Positions 1 to 7,340 are shown, numbered from the stretch's first letter. The stretch: DNA of 9,396 nt from Gemmatimonadota bacterium (GCA_030618065.1 JAUXEE010000044.1:1-9396); one strand, 5' to 3'. Program-made: numbers and translations. The notes: a model not told the origin generated them from the letters alone.

Positions 1-1029
1 TCCGAACCCAGAATCCGAATCACGGCCGGTGGACTGAAGGTTCTGGACGAGAGCATGCCGGAGCTCAGGGACATCTGGGAGGAAACCAGCTATCAACTGG
101 ATCGTCTCCAGGCCGATCCCGATCACGTCGAGGAGGAACGAAGGGGTCTTAAAGCCCGAACCGGTCCGGAATTCCGGGTCCCCTACGAGGTCGCCCACAC
201 CGATCCGGAGATTCTCGACCGCCTGGCCAAGCCAAAGGTCGCGGTGGTCCGGGAGGAGGGGAGCAACTCCGACAGGGAGATGAGCTCCGCCTTCCATCTG
301 GCCGGGTTCGAGGTTTGGGACGTCTCCATGTCGGACCTTCTGACCGGCCGAATTCGTCTGGACTCCTTCCAGGGCCTGGGCTTCCCAGGGGGGTTCGCCT
401 ACGCCGACGTCCTGGACTCGGCCAAAGGGTGGGCGGGAGTAATCCGGTTCAATCAAGGCATCCTGGAACAGTTCCAGGAGTTTCATGACCGGGAGGACAC
501 CTTCAGCATCGGCATCTGCAACGGTTGCCAGCTCTCGGCCCTCCTGGGCTGGGTCCCCTGGACCGGAATCCGAACTCAGGCACAACCCAGGTTCATCCAG
601 AATCCCTCGGGCCGCTTCGAGTCCCGATTCACCACGGTAGGGATCCTGGAGAGTCCGGCCATCATGCTCCGAGGTATGGCCGGGGCGACGTTGGGCATCT
701 GGGTGGCCCACGGAGAGGGCAGAGCTTATTTCCCCGATCCCGAAATTCAGGATCGTGTTCTGGCTCAGGGGCTAGCCCCGGTTCGGTTCGTAGACGATAA
801 AGGAGACCCCACGACCCAGTACCCCCTGAACCCCAACGGGTCTCCCCATGGGATCGCCGCATTGACTTCCTCTGACGGTCGGCATCTCGCCATCATGCCC
901 CATCCAGAACGGTCGTTCCTGAGCTGGCAATGGGGCTGGATCCCAGAGGAGTGGAAGGGTAAGACCACGGCCTCCCCCTGGCTCAAGATCTTCCAAAATG
1001 CCCGGGAATGGTGCGAGGAAGCCGGGTAG
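1..1029 (+). CDS. purL: Phosphoribosylformylglycinamidine synthase, C-terminal part (5' end outside window)
   Basis: This is the carboxy-terminal 342 residues of the large, single-chain FGAM synthase. The enzyme converts FGAR, glutamine and ATP to FGAM in cytoplasmic de novo purine synthesis; full-length homologues are about 1,300 residues. The frame is open from base 1, and the ATG at 55 is internal: the codons before it (ITAGGLKVLDES) continue the end of the synthase domain and lead into LRDIWEETSYQLDRLQ, a typical large-PurL junction. The class I glutaminase domain begins near codon 78 (PKVAVVREEGSNSDREM). The nucleophile elbow GICNGCQ puts the catalytic Cys at codon 173 (bases 517-519). 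The motif PHPERSF supplies the His and Glu of the triad at codons 301 and 303. GGFAYADVL and AHGEGR are also family motifs. The gene ends at TAG, 4 bp before the stop of the convergent neighbour. I see no frameshift or missing catalytic residue. Confidence 0.97.
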   Translation, partial: SEPRIRITAGGLKVLDESMPELRDIWEETSYQLDRLQADPDHVEEERRGLKARTGPEFRVPYEVAHTDPEILDRLAKPKVAVVREEGSNSDREMSSAFHLAGFEVWDVSMSDLLTGRIRLDSFQGLGFPGGFAYADVLDSAKGWAGVIRFNQGILEQFQEFHDREDTFSIGICNGCQLSALLGWVPWTGIRTQAQPRFIQNPSGRFESRFTTVGILESPAIMLRGMAGATLGIWVAHGEGRAYFPDPEIQDRVLAQGLAPVRFVDDKGDPTTQYPLNPNGSPHGIAALTSSDGRHLAIMPHPERSFLSWQWGWIPEEWKGKTTASPWLKIFQNAREWCEEAG

Positions 1030-1033
1030 GGCT

Positions 1034-4006
1034 TTACGGCTTCCGTATGATCCCCCTCTGGATGGTCCCATTCATGGTGACTACGACGGGATCGTCGAAT
1101 CGGATGTGGCGTACACATCCGATCTCGTCCAATGCCTCCTGATTCGTCAGCCAATCCCAATCCACAAATCCCTCTCCCATCTCCTGGTTCACGGTGAAAA
1201 ACCCGATGTTCAGGGAAGTCAGGTTCTGGAAGAAGTGGGTCCCCTGGGAGGGAGTGACCCGGAAGTCCTTGAAGCCGGCCTCGACGATCACCTGAGCTCC
1301 GGAAATGTCAGCCCAGCGAACGGGGATACCTAGCCAGGAGTGGGTGGAACCCCACCGGCCAACACCCACGAGGATGTAGGGACGATCTGCCTGGGTCAGC
1401 CCACGGTTGAACTGGGAAACGGCGACGGCACATTCCTGACTACGGGCTCGGTCGAAGCTGTTCTTGTCCACCACGATCATGTCGTAAATCTCATCCAGGT
1501 GGCCGTGCCCCAAGGCCGACGGGCTCTCACAAATCAATCCGGCCTTGGAAACATCCTCCAGCTCGACTGCATCCAGTTCTCGGGTCACCGATAGGGGTCG
1601 CAACTGTAGGAAGGCGAACTCCTTGGGTTGATCCGGCGGTGTGTTGAGGTTCACGGCGAACTCGATTTCCACAGGAGAACTGGTTCCCGAAGCCCCTACC
1701 TCCAGGAGTTCCTTCAGAATCTCCGCCAAGGGGAAGAGGTCCAGCTTGAGGATCGGGGCCATGCTCACCAGGCGTATCCCGTCCCGGGAAAGGCCGTCGT
1801 AAACCACGTTGTTCTGAGGTGAGAAGGTCGACCCGACCCATTTCAAAACCCCGTACTCCTCCGCCACGCTCAGGGGAGCCCGAGTCAGCCGCCCATCCTC
1901 TTGCCCGGTCGGCACCTCCTGGCTGGTCCCCATGCGAAGTGCCCAAAACTCCCGTTGGGAGTTGTTCACCATGTCTTCAACCGTGGAGAATTCCACGTTG
2001 TGACGGGGATAGGTGGGGCAGAAACGGAAACATGGAGAGCCCTCCACCACCGTTTTCCCCAACCCCAGTGCCACCGCCGCGATTCCGTCCCCCGAGGTCA
2101 TGGGAGGGGTGGGATAGTAGTTGAAGGAGCGGGCCACCCCCGAAAGATCGGGAAAGAAAAGACCATCCCGGTTTTGCCCCACCAATTTCTGGACAATGAC
2201 GGCCATGGCCTCCTCCTCGAGGCGATAGGGCGTCGCCTTGAGGAAAGTTTTGCTGTTCCGGGAGAAGGTGGATGCATAGACCGCTTTGATGGCCTGAATC
2301 AACTCCTCGAGCCGGACCGCCGGATCCGGATGATCGTTGGGGAGCATGAGGGTTTCGAAGATGCCGGCGAAGGGCTGATACGGTGAGTCCTCCAGAAGAC
2401 TCGAGGAGCGGACGGCCAGGGGGTGAGAGCTGGCGAAGAGGAAGGACGCCAGCTGCTGCCGAGCTGCCCACGGGAAGCGTGCCTCGGCGAAACGGTGCCC
2501 CAGCTCGCTCTCGTCCTCGGATCGGAGGGACAGGGAGCGAAGTTCGTTTCCGTCCAGAAACTCATTGAAGACGTCGGTCCCCAGGATCACCGCGGGAGGT
2601 ACGAAGATGCGTACACCAGGGAAGCGATCCTCCAGGTGAAACCCGTCCACCAAGCGGGTGGCGAAGGCCAACCCCCTGCCCTTCCCCCCGATGGAGCCCC
2701 CACCGATCCGCATGATCCCCCCGGCGTAGGAAAGGACGTCCGGATCATAGTCCGCCACCGTGCTCCGACTCTGTTCCCTCCGGTAGGCTCCGATGGATCG
2801 AATCAGGTCCTCCCGCAGATCCTCCAGCGATTCGTAATCGGACACTTGCCTGGGCCGGAGGCGGTACGCCAGGGCGAACTCCCCCCGGGCTCGAAGCCAG
2901 CTGGAGAAATCGTGTCTGGCTCCGTGGAATCCAATGCTCTCAGTCGGAACCGTCTCCAGCTTCTCCAACAGGGAACGGAGGTCGGCGGCCCGGTCCACCT
3001 CCTCCCCGTTTGGGCCCATACGGAACACGAAGTCCCCGAAGAAGGAGTGATCCGTGAGGTACCGGCGGATCTCGTCCAGCATCACCGGGGAGCCCTTGAG
3101 AAGGAAACCGGACGCCACCGATTCGGCAGTTTCTTTGAACTCCGGATTGCTGGACTGGAGGAGAATGGGGATATCGGGCCGGGCTTCCCTTATTCGCTGG
3201 GCCAGTTCCAGCCCTGCTGAGGGGGAAACCTTACCACCCTCCTCACGGGGGAACTGAATGTCGGAGATGACCCCCATGACATTGGAGCCGTAGGTGTTGA
3301 AATAGGACCAGGCCTCATCGAAGGTGGTGGCCAAGAGGATTTTGGGCCGGGCTCGCATCCGAAGGAGCCGCTGGTAAAGGTTTACCCCCTCCGAAAAGAT
3401 GCTTTGGGACAGCTTCATGACCTCCGAATAGATCATAGGAAGAAAGGAGGAGTAGAACCGGACGCTGTCCTCCACCATCAGGAGGACGGGCACACCGAGG
3501 CTGGAGTCGAACTCCACGTTCACCTTGTCTTCCCACAGCTTCACCATGGCCAGGAGGATTCGAGCATCCCCCTGCCAGACGAATACCTGTTCCAACTCGG
3601 AAAACCCGTGCCTGCCTTCGAATTCCTTCAGCTCCCGATGGTCATACGCCAGCACGAGGACGGGCAGATCCAGCCCGGCGCTTCGCACCCGCCGGGCCAA
3701 CTGGGCCGCATTCATATCCCCCAGTTGGAGGCTGGTGATAATGACGTCGAAGGACCGCTCTTTGGCGAGGGCCAGGGCCTCTGAGCCACTTGAAACCCGT
3801 GACAAATTGGGAGCGTGGCTGAGATTCAGATCCAGGAACTTGCTCAGGATAAGCTCATTGAGCTGACCGTCCTCCGACATGATGAAGGACTCATAAAGGC
3901 TCGACACGAAGAGGATGTTTTGAACCCTGAAGCGCATGAGATCCTGGAGACTCCCTGCGCGGCCACCGTTTCCCTCCGTGAAACCAGATCGAGTCGGGAC
4001 GGCCAT
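1034..4006 (-). CDS. Double-receiver / PEP-synthase-like ATP-grasp fusion protein
   Basis: A 990-residue cytoplasmic protein with no signal peptide or membrane segment. Residues about 28-155 form a receiver-like fold without the acidic pair (SS at 35-36) or phosphoacceptor (Ser92 in DVIITSLQLG). Residues about 171-318 form a second receiver with Glu179/Asp180, Asp249 (VISDIQFP), Ser285/286 and Lys304 (FLLKGS), so it looks phosphorylatable. It has an unusually long stretch between the first strand and the RPKILLATT strand. From about 425 a PPDK/PEP-synthase N-terminal ATP-grasp module follows: GGGSIGGKGRGLAFA (435-449), LAVRSSSLLEDS (530-541, Arg533), VIVQKLVG (603-610), VEIEFAVN (779-786) and FLQLRPL (799-805). 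No T-x-H swivelling phosphohistidine domain or PEP-binding barrel follows. Instead there is a domain of unknown role with VGVGRWGS and SQGTHFFQN. A PPDK-type reaction is therefore doubtful; nucleotide-dependent phosphotransfer or signalling is an inference. The ATG at 4006 is chosen because CAGGA (4012-4016) lies 5 nt upstream; Met24 (codon 3935-3937) is an alternative. Confidence 0.8.
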   Translation of the reverse strand: MAVPTRSGFTEGNGGRAGSLQDLMRFRVQNILFVSSLYESFIMSEDGQLNELILSKFLDLNLSHAPNLSRVSSGSEALALAKERSFDVIITSLQLGDMNAAQLARRVRSAGLDLPVLVLAYDHRELKEFEGRHGFSELEQVFVWQGDARILLAMVKLWEDKVNVEFDSSLGVPVLLMVEDSVRFYSSFLPMIYSEVMKLSQSIFSEGVNLYQRLLRMRARPKILLATTFDEAWSYFNTYGSNVMGVISDIQFPREEGGKVSPSAGLELAQRIREARPDIPILLQSSNPEFKETAESVASGFLLKGSPVMLDEIRRYLTDHSFFGDFVFRMGPNGEEVDRAADLRSLLEKLETVPTESIGFHGARHDFSSWLRARGEFALAYRLRPRQVSDYESLEDLREDLIRSIGAYRREQSRSTVADYDPDVLSYAGGIMRIGGGSIGGKGRGLAFATRLVDGFHLEDRFPGVRIFVPPAVILGTDVFNEFLDGNELRSLSLRSEDESELGHRFAEARFPWAARQQLASFLFASSHPLAVRSSSLLEDSPYQPFAGIFETLMLPNDHPDPAVRLEELIQAIKAVYASTFSRNSKTFLKATPYRLEEEAMAVIVQKLVGQNRDGLFFPDLSGVARSFNYYPTPPMTSGDGIAAVALGLGKTVVEGSPCFRFCPTYPRHNVEFSTVEDMVNNSQREFWALRMGTSQEVPTGQEDGRLTRAPLSVAEEYGVLKWVGSTFSPQNNVVYDGLSRDGIRLVSMAPILKLDLFPLAEILKELLEVGASGTSSPVEIEFAVNLNTPPDQPKEFAFLQLRPLSVTRELDAVELEDVSKAGLICESPSALGHGHLDEIYDMIVVDKNSFDRARSQECAVAVSQFNRGLTQADRPYILVGVGRWGSTHSWLGIPVRWADISGAQVIVEAGFKDFRVTPSQGTHFFQNLTSLNIGFFTVNQEMGEGFVDWDWLTNQEALDEIGCVRHIRFDDPVVVTMNGTIQRGIIRKP

Positions 4007-4011
4007 GATTT

Positions 4012-4016
4012 TCCTG
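4012..4016 (-). promoter_or_regulatory. Ribosome binding site of the receiver/ATP-grasp gene
   Basis: CAGGA on the minus strand ends 5 nt before the ATG at 4006 and supports that start. Met24 inside the gene also has an AGGA about 5 nt upstream, so a shorter product starting there cannot be excluded from spacing alone. Confidence 0.55.
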
Positions 4017-4071
4017 TTTTGGAAGGGACGAGGGTCAGAAGCTGTTCACCCCCCGAGAAGGTATGAGTCAA

Positions 4072-4105
4072 AAATAACAGGGGGGCGCGCCGAAGCGCGC
4101 CCCCC
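4072..4105 (-). terminator. Rho-independent terminator of gdhA (cUUCGg tetraloop)
   Basis: Bases 4080-4090 and 4095-4105 form a perfect 11-bp GC stem (GGGGGGCGCGC and its complement). Read on the minus strand, the loop is TTCG closed by C-G, the extra-stable cUUCGg tetraloop. The hairpin is followed on the minus strand by TGTTATTTTTG. It lies about 50 bp past the gdhA stop, so it should end gdhA transcription and separate it from the receiver/ATP-grasp gene, which then needs its own promoter. The plus strand also has TTTTT right after the stem (4106-4110), so the element may act in both directions. Confidence 0.9.
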
Positions 4106-4154
4106 TTTTTCTCACGAGCCCCGGGTGAACCTGCCCCCGGAGCGGCCTTCGGGG

Positions 4155-5516
4155 TCAAACCACGCCCAGGTCCAGCATGGCGTCGGCGACCTTCAGGAAG
4201 CCGGCGATGTTGGCTCCATAGATGTAGTTTCCGGGTTTTCCGTAGGCCTCGGCAGCCTCCAGGCACTGGCTATGGATGCTCTTCATGATCCCTTGGAGAC
4301 GTTGGTCCACTTCCTCCCGCGTCCAAGAAAGACGCAGGGAGTTCTGTGACACCTCCAGGCCCGAAACAGCCACGCCACCAGCGTTGGCAGCCTTGCCCAG
4401 CCCATAGAGAACGTCGTTGCTCATGAAGATCTCGACGCCCTCGGGGACGGTGGGCATGTTGGCGCCCTCGGAGATCACGTAGACACTCTGGTTCACCAGG
4501 TTCTGTGCGTCCCTGGCATTGACCTCGTTCTGGGTGGCGCTGGGAAAGGCGCAGTCAGCCTTGTGATCCCAGAGCGGGTTGTAGTCGAGGTTTGCATCCG
4601 TCGGCGTGTAGACGGCGTTGGGATACTTTTCGGCATACTCGCTGATACGGCCGCGACGATTGTTCTTGAGGTCCATGACAAAGGCCAGCTTCTCCCGGTC
4701 CAGGCCCTCCTCGTCGAAGATGTGACCACCGGAGTCGGAGAAGGTGACGACCTTCCCGCCCAGATCCAGGATCTTCTCGGCCGTGAACTGGGCTACATTC
4801 CCGGAACCGGAGACGATGCACGTCTTCCCTTCCAGAGTTTCACCACGGGTATTCAACATCTCAGCGGCGAAGTACACCGCGCCGTAGCCGGTGGCCTCGG
4901 GACGAATGAGGGAGCCACCCCAGTTGATCCCCTTGCCGGTCAGGACGCCGGTGAACTCGTTCCGGAGCTTTTTGTACATCCCGAAGAGGAAGCCGACTTC
5001 CCGGCCGCCCACGCCGATGTCCCCGGCGGGGATGTCGGTGTTGGGACCGATGTGCCGGAAGAGCTCGGCCATGAAGCTCTGGGTGAAGCGCATGACCTCA
5101 TTGTCACTCTTGCCCTTGGGATCGAAGTCCGATCCGCCCTTCCCACCACCCATGGGGAGGGTGGTGAGGGCGTTCTTGAATACCTGCTCGAAAGCCAGGA
5201 ACTTGAGAATTCCCAGGTTCACGGAGGGGTGGAAGCGCAGGCCCCCCTTGTAGGGTCCGATGGCGCTATTCATCTCGATCCGGAAGCCCCGGTTCACCTG
5301 GACCATTCCCTGGTCGTCCACCCAGGGAACCCGGAAGAGGATCACCCTCTCGGGCTCGATGATCCGCTCGAGAATCTTGCTCTGACGATAGATGGGGTGC
5401 TTGTCCAGAACGACCTCGACGGACTCGGCAACTTCCTCCACCGCCTGGTGGAACTCAGGCTGCGCAGGATCCTTCGCCTTTACCGCCTCCATCAGCCTGC
5501 CAACGTACTCGCTCAT
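4155..5516 (-). CDS. gdhA: Glutamate dehydrogenase (hexameric, probably NADP-specific)
   Basis: A 453-residue enzyme, full length for the class I hexameric family. It catalyses reversible reductive amination of 2-oxoglutarate by ammonium to L-glutamate in the cytoplasm. The substrate domain carries GPYKGGLRFHPSVN (Lys90), VFKNALTTLPMGGGKGGSDF (Lys114 and the catalytic Lys126, bases 5139-5141) and DIPAGDIGVGGREV (Asp166), all intact. The Rossmann domain has VSGSGNVAQF (235-244), and the second strand ends FSDSGG, which resembles NADP-type bacterial enzymes; cofactor preference is inferred. The ATG at 5516 has GGGAG (5523-5527) 6 nt upstream. The gene is monocistronic: a strong terminator follows, and a 506-bp divergent region separates it from the amino-acid symporter. 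A catabolic rather than biosynthetic role is possible given the neighbours, but sequence alone does not decide it. Confidence 0.97.
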   Translation of the reverse strand: MSEYVGRLMEAVKAKDPAQPEFHQAVEEVAESVEVVLDKHPIYRQSKILERIIEPERVILFRVPWVDDQGMVQVNRGFRIEMNSAIGPYKGGLRFHPSVNLGILKFLAFEQVFKNALTTLPMGGGKGGSDFDPKGKSDNEVMRFTQSFMAELFRHIGPNTDIPAGDIGVGGREVGFLFGMYKKLRNEFTGVLTGKGINWGGSLIRPEATGYGAVYFAAEMLNTRGETLEGKTCIVSGSGNVAQFTAEKILDLGGKVVTFSDSGGHIFDEEGLDREKLAFVMDLKNNRRGRISEYAEKYPNAVYTPTDANLDYNPLWDHKADCAFPSATQNEVNARDAQNLVNQSVYVISEGANMPTVPEGVEIFMSNDVLYGLGKAANAGGVAVSGLEVSQNSLRLSWTREEVDQRLQGIMKSIHSQCLEAAEAYGKPGNYIYGANIAGFLKVADAMLDLGVV

Positions 5517-5522
5517 TTCATT

Positions 5523-5527
5523 CTCCC
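5523..5527 (-). promoter_or_regulatory. Ribosome binding site of gdhA
   Basis: GGGAG on the minus strand lies 6 nt before the ATG at 5516. Spacing is good and fixes the gdhA start, which also matches the usual N-terminal length of the family. Confidence 0.75.
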
Positions 5528-6011
5528 TATACGGAGGTCACGCCCCGGGTAAGCCACGGTGGCGTTTGGGTCAAGTTCCCTTCAGAAAAATAGAAAACCG
5601 ATTCTCCCAACCTGAAGCGGGAGGAGCGGCTCGTCCCCGGAACGGGGGCACAATGGCTTGTTTTTCGTCCATCGGGAGAGGGCCCCCGAGTGCAGGGCCA
5701 CTCCTCAGTTCTATGTCGTTTACCTCTCATTGCCCTTTCCTTCGATCCCCGGGCAACGGGAAAGCGCCCAAGTCACTGAGCTGAGGTACGGGTGGGACCC
5801 TTCCCCCTCTGCTCTCTCCTTTTTCGCCGGCACAACCTGGCGAACCACCATCGATGCGGCAAGGCCTGTGCCATGCTTGGGGATCTCCGCAAGGTGGATT
5901 CTCATCCACGCATGGAGGTGGATCGTACGCCGGAGGCTCCGGGGGGGGAACCTGCGCCGCCTCTCTGACTCCCATACCTTTGGCAAGATTTCTCAGCGAG
6001 TCATCCTACTC

Positions 6012-6016
6012 GGAGG
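6012..6016 (+). promoter_or_regulatory. Ribosome binding site that decides the symporter's GTG start
   Basis: GGAGG lies 6 nt before the GTG at 6023, ideal spacing. No ATG start near this point gives a family-like N-terminus, so the GTG start is preferred. Confidence 0.85.
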
Positions 6017-6022
6017 CTGGAC

Positions 6023-7288
6023 GTGACCCAATCCAAAACGACCGAAAGCGTCAACCACCTGGCCATCGCCCTGGGGCTCCTGGCCGGCCTCACCCTCGGG
6101 CTCCTGGCAGCAGTAACAGGTTCGGACGCTCTCATCAGGATCGCGACCGCCTTCCGCCCCCTTGGCACCCTGTTCGTAAACGCCATCAGAATGGTGGTGA
6201 TCCCCTTGGTGGTGGTGATCGTCTTCCTGGCCATCGGGCGTCTGGGTGACTACAAGAAGCTCGGAAAACTCGGCGGGTACTCTCTGGGTTTGGTGTGGCT
6301 CAGCTACGTACCGGCAATCCTCCTGGGGGTTTTCGGAATGAAACTCGGGCTCCGCCTCTTCCCGGTGGATGCTCTCCCGATCAGGGAAGAAACGGTGGCC
6401 CCTGAGCTCCCGGGTCTCGTGGATTTCCTGGTCGGCTTGATCCCTCAGAATCCTTTCGAGGCAGCGGCCGACGGATCCCTCCTCTCTCTTCTCGTGTTCA
6501 CGGTGCTCTTTGCCACCGCCACCATCCCCTTGGCCGCCGAGGCAAAGAAGGGGTTGTTCGATCTGGCCGAGACGATATCCGCAGCTTTGACCCGATTGGT
6601 CCATTGGATTCTGTGGACGGCCCCCCTGGGGGTATTCGCTCTGGCGGCGCCCCTGACCGCTGAGACGGGTTGGGCCATGATTCAGAGCCTGGCCGTCTTT
6701 GTCGTCACGGTCATCGTCTGCCTGGTCATTCAGTGGACGGTGATTTATCTGCCCGCCGTACGTTTCCTCGGGAAGATGGACCCCGTCTTCTTCCACAAGA
6801 GCACCCTGGGAACCTCAGCCATCGGCTCCGGAACCACTAGTTCTTTGGCATCCCTGCCCGTGATGTTGGAGGAAGCCGAAGACAATCTGAAGCTCTCCAG
6901 GGAGGCATACCCACTGATTCTCTCCCTCCTATCCGCTTTGAACAAAGCCGGCAGCGCTCTCTTCCAGGCAGCATCTGTAGTCTTCTTGGCTTCCCTTTAC
7001 GACGTGCCCTTACCCGTTGCCGGCCTGGGGGCCCTCTTCATAGCCGTGTTCCTGGTAGCGTTGACCGTGGCTCCGGTGCCCAGCGCCTCCGTGGTCACCC
7101 TCGCTCCGGCCCTGGATGCGGTGGGGGTGCCCCTGGCGGGCTTGGCCATACTCCTTGGCGTCGATCGGATCCCAGATATGTGCCGGTCTTTCGTGAACAT
7201 CACGGGGCATATGGTCTGGGCCGTAGTTGTGGAGGAGCTGGTTTTGGGGAGAAGTGGACCCGGTGGATCCAGGGAAGGAGAGGAGTAG
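6023..7288 (+). CDS. Dicarboxylate/amino-acid:cation symporter (Glt/DAACS family), altered cation sites
   Basis: A 421-residue inner-membrane carrier of the glutamate transporter fold: about six N-terminal helices (for example 11-31, 44-72, 84-110, 150-170, 195-210, 218-245), hairpin HP1 (about 255-285, TTSSLASLP), TM7 (295-325), HP2 (about 335-365) and TM8 (371-406). By eye, TM8 GVDRIPDMCRSFVNITGH aligns without gaps to archaeal GltPh. The substrate ligands Asp385, Arg388, Ser389 and Asn392 are kept, which suggests an acidic amino acid such as Asp or Glu. The TM7 signature NMDGT reads NKAGS (307-311), the TM8 sodium Asp reads His396, and HP2 reads TVAPVPSAS (348-356) instead of a GTAGVPGAG-like string. 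Sodium coupling may therefore be lost or replaced. The start is GTG with GGAGG 6 nt upstream. The gene is divergent from gdhA, which fits glutamate/aspartate uptake. Family assignment is firm; substrate and ion are inferred. Confidence 0.92.
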   Translation: MTQSKTTESVNHLAIALGLLAGLTLGLLAAVTGSDALIRIATAFRPLGTLFVNAIRMVVIPLVVVIVFLAIGRLGDYKKLGKLGGYSLGLVWLSYVPAILLGVFGMKLGLRLFPVDALPIREETVAPELPGLVDFLVGLIPQNPFEAAADGSLLSLLVFTVLFATATIPLAAEAKKGLFDLAETISAALTRLVHWILWTAPLGVFALAAPLTAETGWAMIQSLAVFVVTVIVCLVIQWTVIYLPAVRFLGKMDPVFFHKSTLGTSAIGSGTTSSLASLPVMLEEAEDNLKLSREAYPLILSLLSALNKAGSALFQAASVVFLASLYDVPLPVAGLGALFIAVFLVALTVAPVPSASVVTLAPALDAVGVPLAGLAILLGVDRIPDMCRSFVNITGHMVWAVVVEELVLGRSGPGGSREGEE

Positions 7289-7307
7289 TTCACCAGAGCC
7301 CCATTGC

Positions 7308-7340
7308 GGGACATCCCGCCCCAAACTCATGTCCCCTTTT
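7308..7340 (+). terminator. Weak terminator candidate after the symporter gene
   Basis: GGGACAT (7308-7314) pairs with ATGTCCC (7329-7335), a perfect 7-bp stem around a 14-nt loop, followed by C and TTTT (7337-7340). An overlapping alternative, GCGGG (7306-7310) with CCCGC (7315-7319) and a 4-nt loop, would exclude it. The T-tract is short and the loop large, so termination strength is uncertain. Confidence 0.35.

Larger units (their letters stand above)
5517..6022. other. Divergent intergenic region between gdhA and the symporter gene
   Basis: These 506 bases hold the 5' regions of both divergent genes. I see no convincing protein gene, tRNA or named riboswitch. Small dyads are visible: 5633-5639/5643-5649 (GTCCCCG with CGGGGGC, one T-G wobble, 3-nt loop); 5688-5692/5699-5703 (GAGTG with CACTC); 5824-5828/5839-5843 (TCGCC with GGCGA); 5829-5834/5867-5872 (GGCACA with TGTGCC); and 5894-5899/5904-5909 (GTGGAT with ATCCAC, 4-nt loop). 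A TTGACC on the minus strand (near 5566-5571) lacks a good -10 box. Promoters for both genes must lie here, but I cannot place them with confidence. Confidence 0.5.

Noticed and set aside
4043..4071. TTGACT at 4066-4071 on the minus strand as a -35 box for the receiver/ATP-grasp gene.
   Set aside because: The hexamer 17 bp downstream (TGAACA) is a poor -10 box, and the -35 overlaps the terminator T-tract. It is possible but not supported enough to list as a promoter.
4563..5552. A long open frame (329 codons) antisense to gdhA.
   Set aside because: It mirrors the codon periodicity of an intact, strongly conserved gdhA. The translation has no recognisable domain, and the frame is expected from GC-rich codon use on the other strand.
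5633..5649. GC-rich hairpin in the divergent spacer as a terminator.
   Set aside because: No T-tract directly follows the stem on either strand; the nearest T run on the plus strand is about 10 nt away.
5740..5790. GGGCAACGGGAAAGCGCCC region as a possible cyclic-di-GMP or other riboswitch.
   Set aside because: Only a superficial resemblance to the GCAA/GAAA elements; the conserved helices and tetraloop-receptor layout are not recognisable.
5658..6026. A 122-codon plus-strand frame in the divergent spacer.
   Set aside because: There is no clear ribosome binding site and no recognisable domain, the composition is mixed, and it overlaps the symporter start.
5993..6796. A 267-codon minus-strand frame opposite the symporter gene.
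   Set aside because: It is a charged, low-complexity translation rich in Gln, Asp, Glu and Gly, the usual complement of a hydrophobic membrane protein gene.
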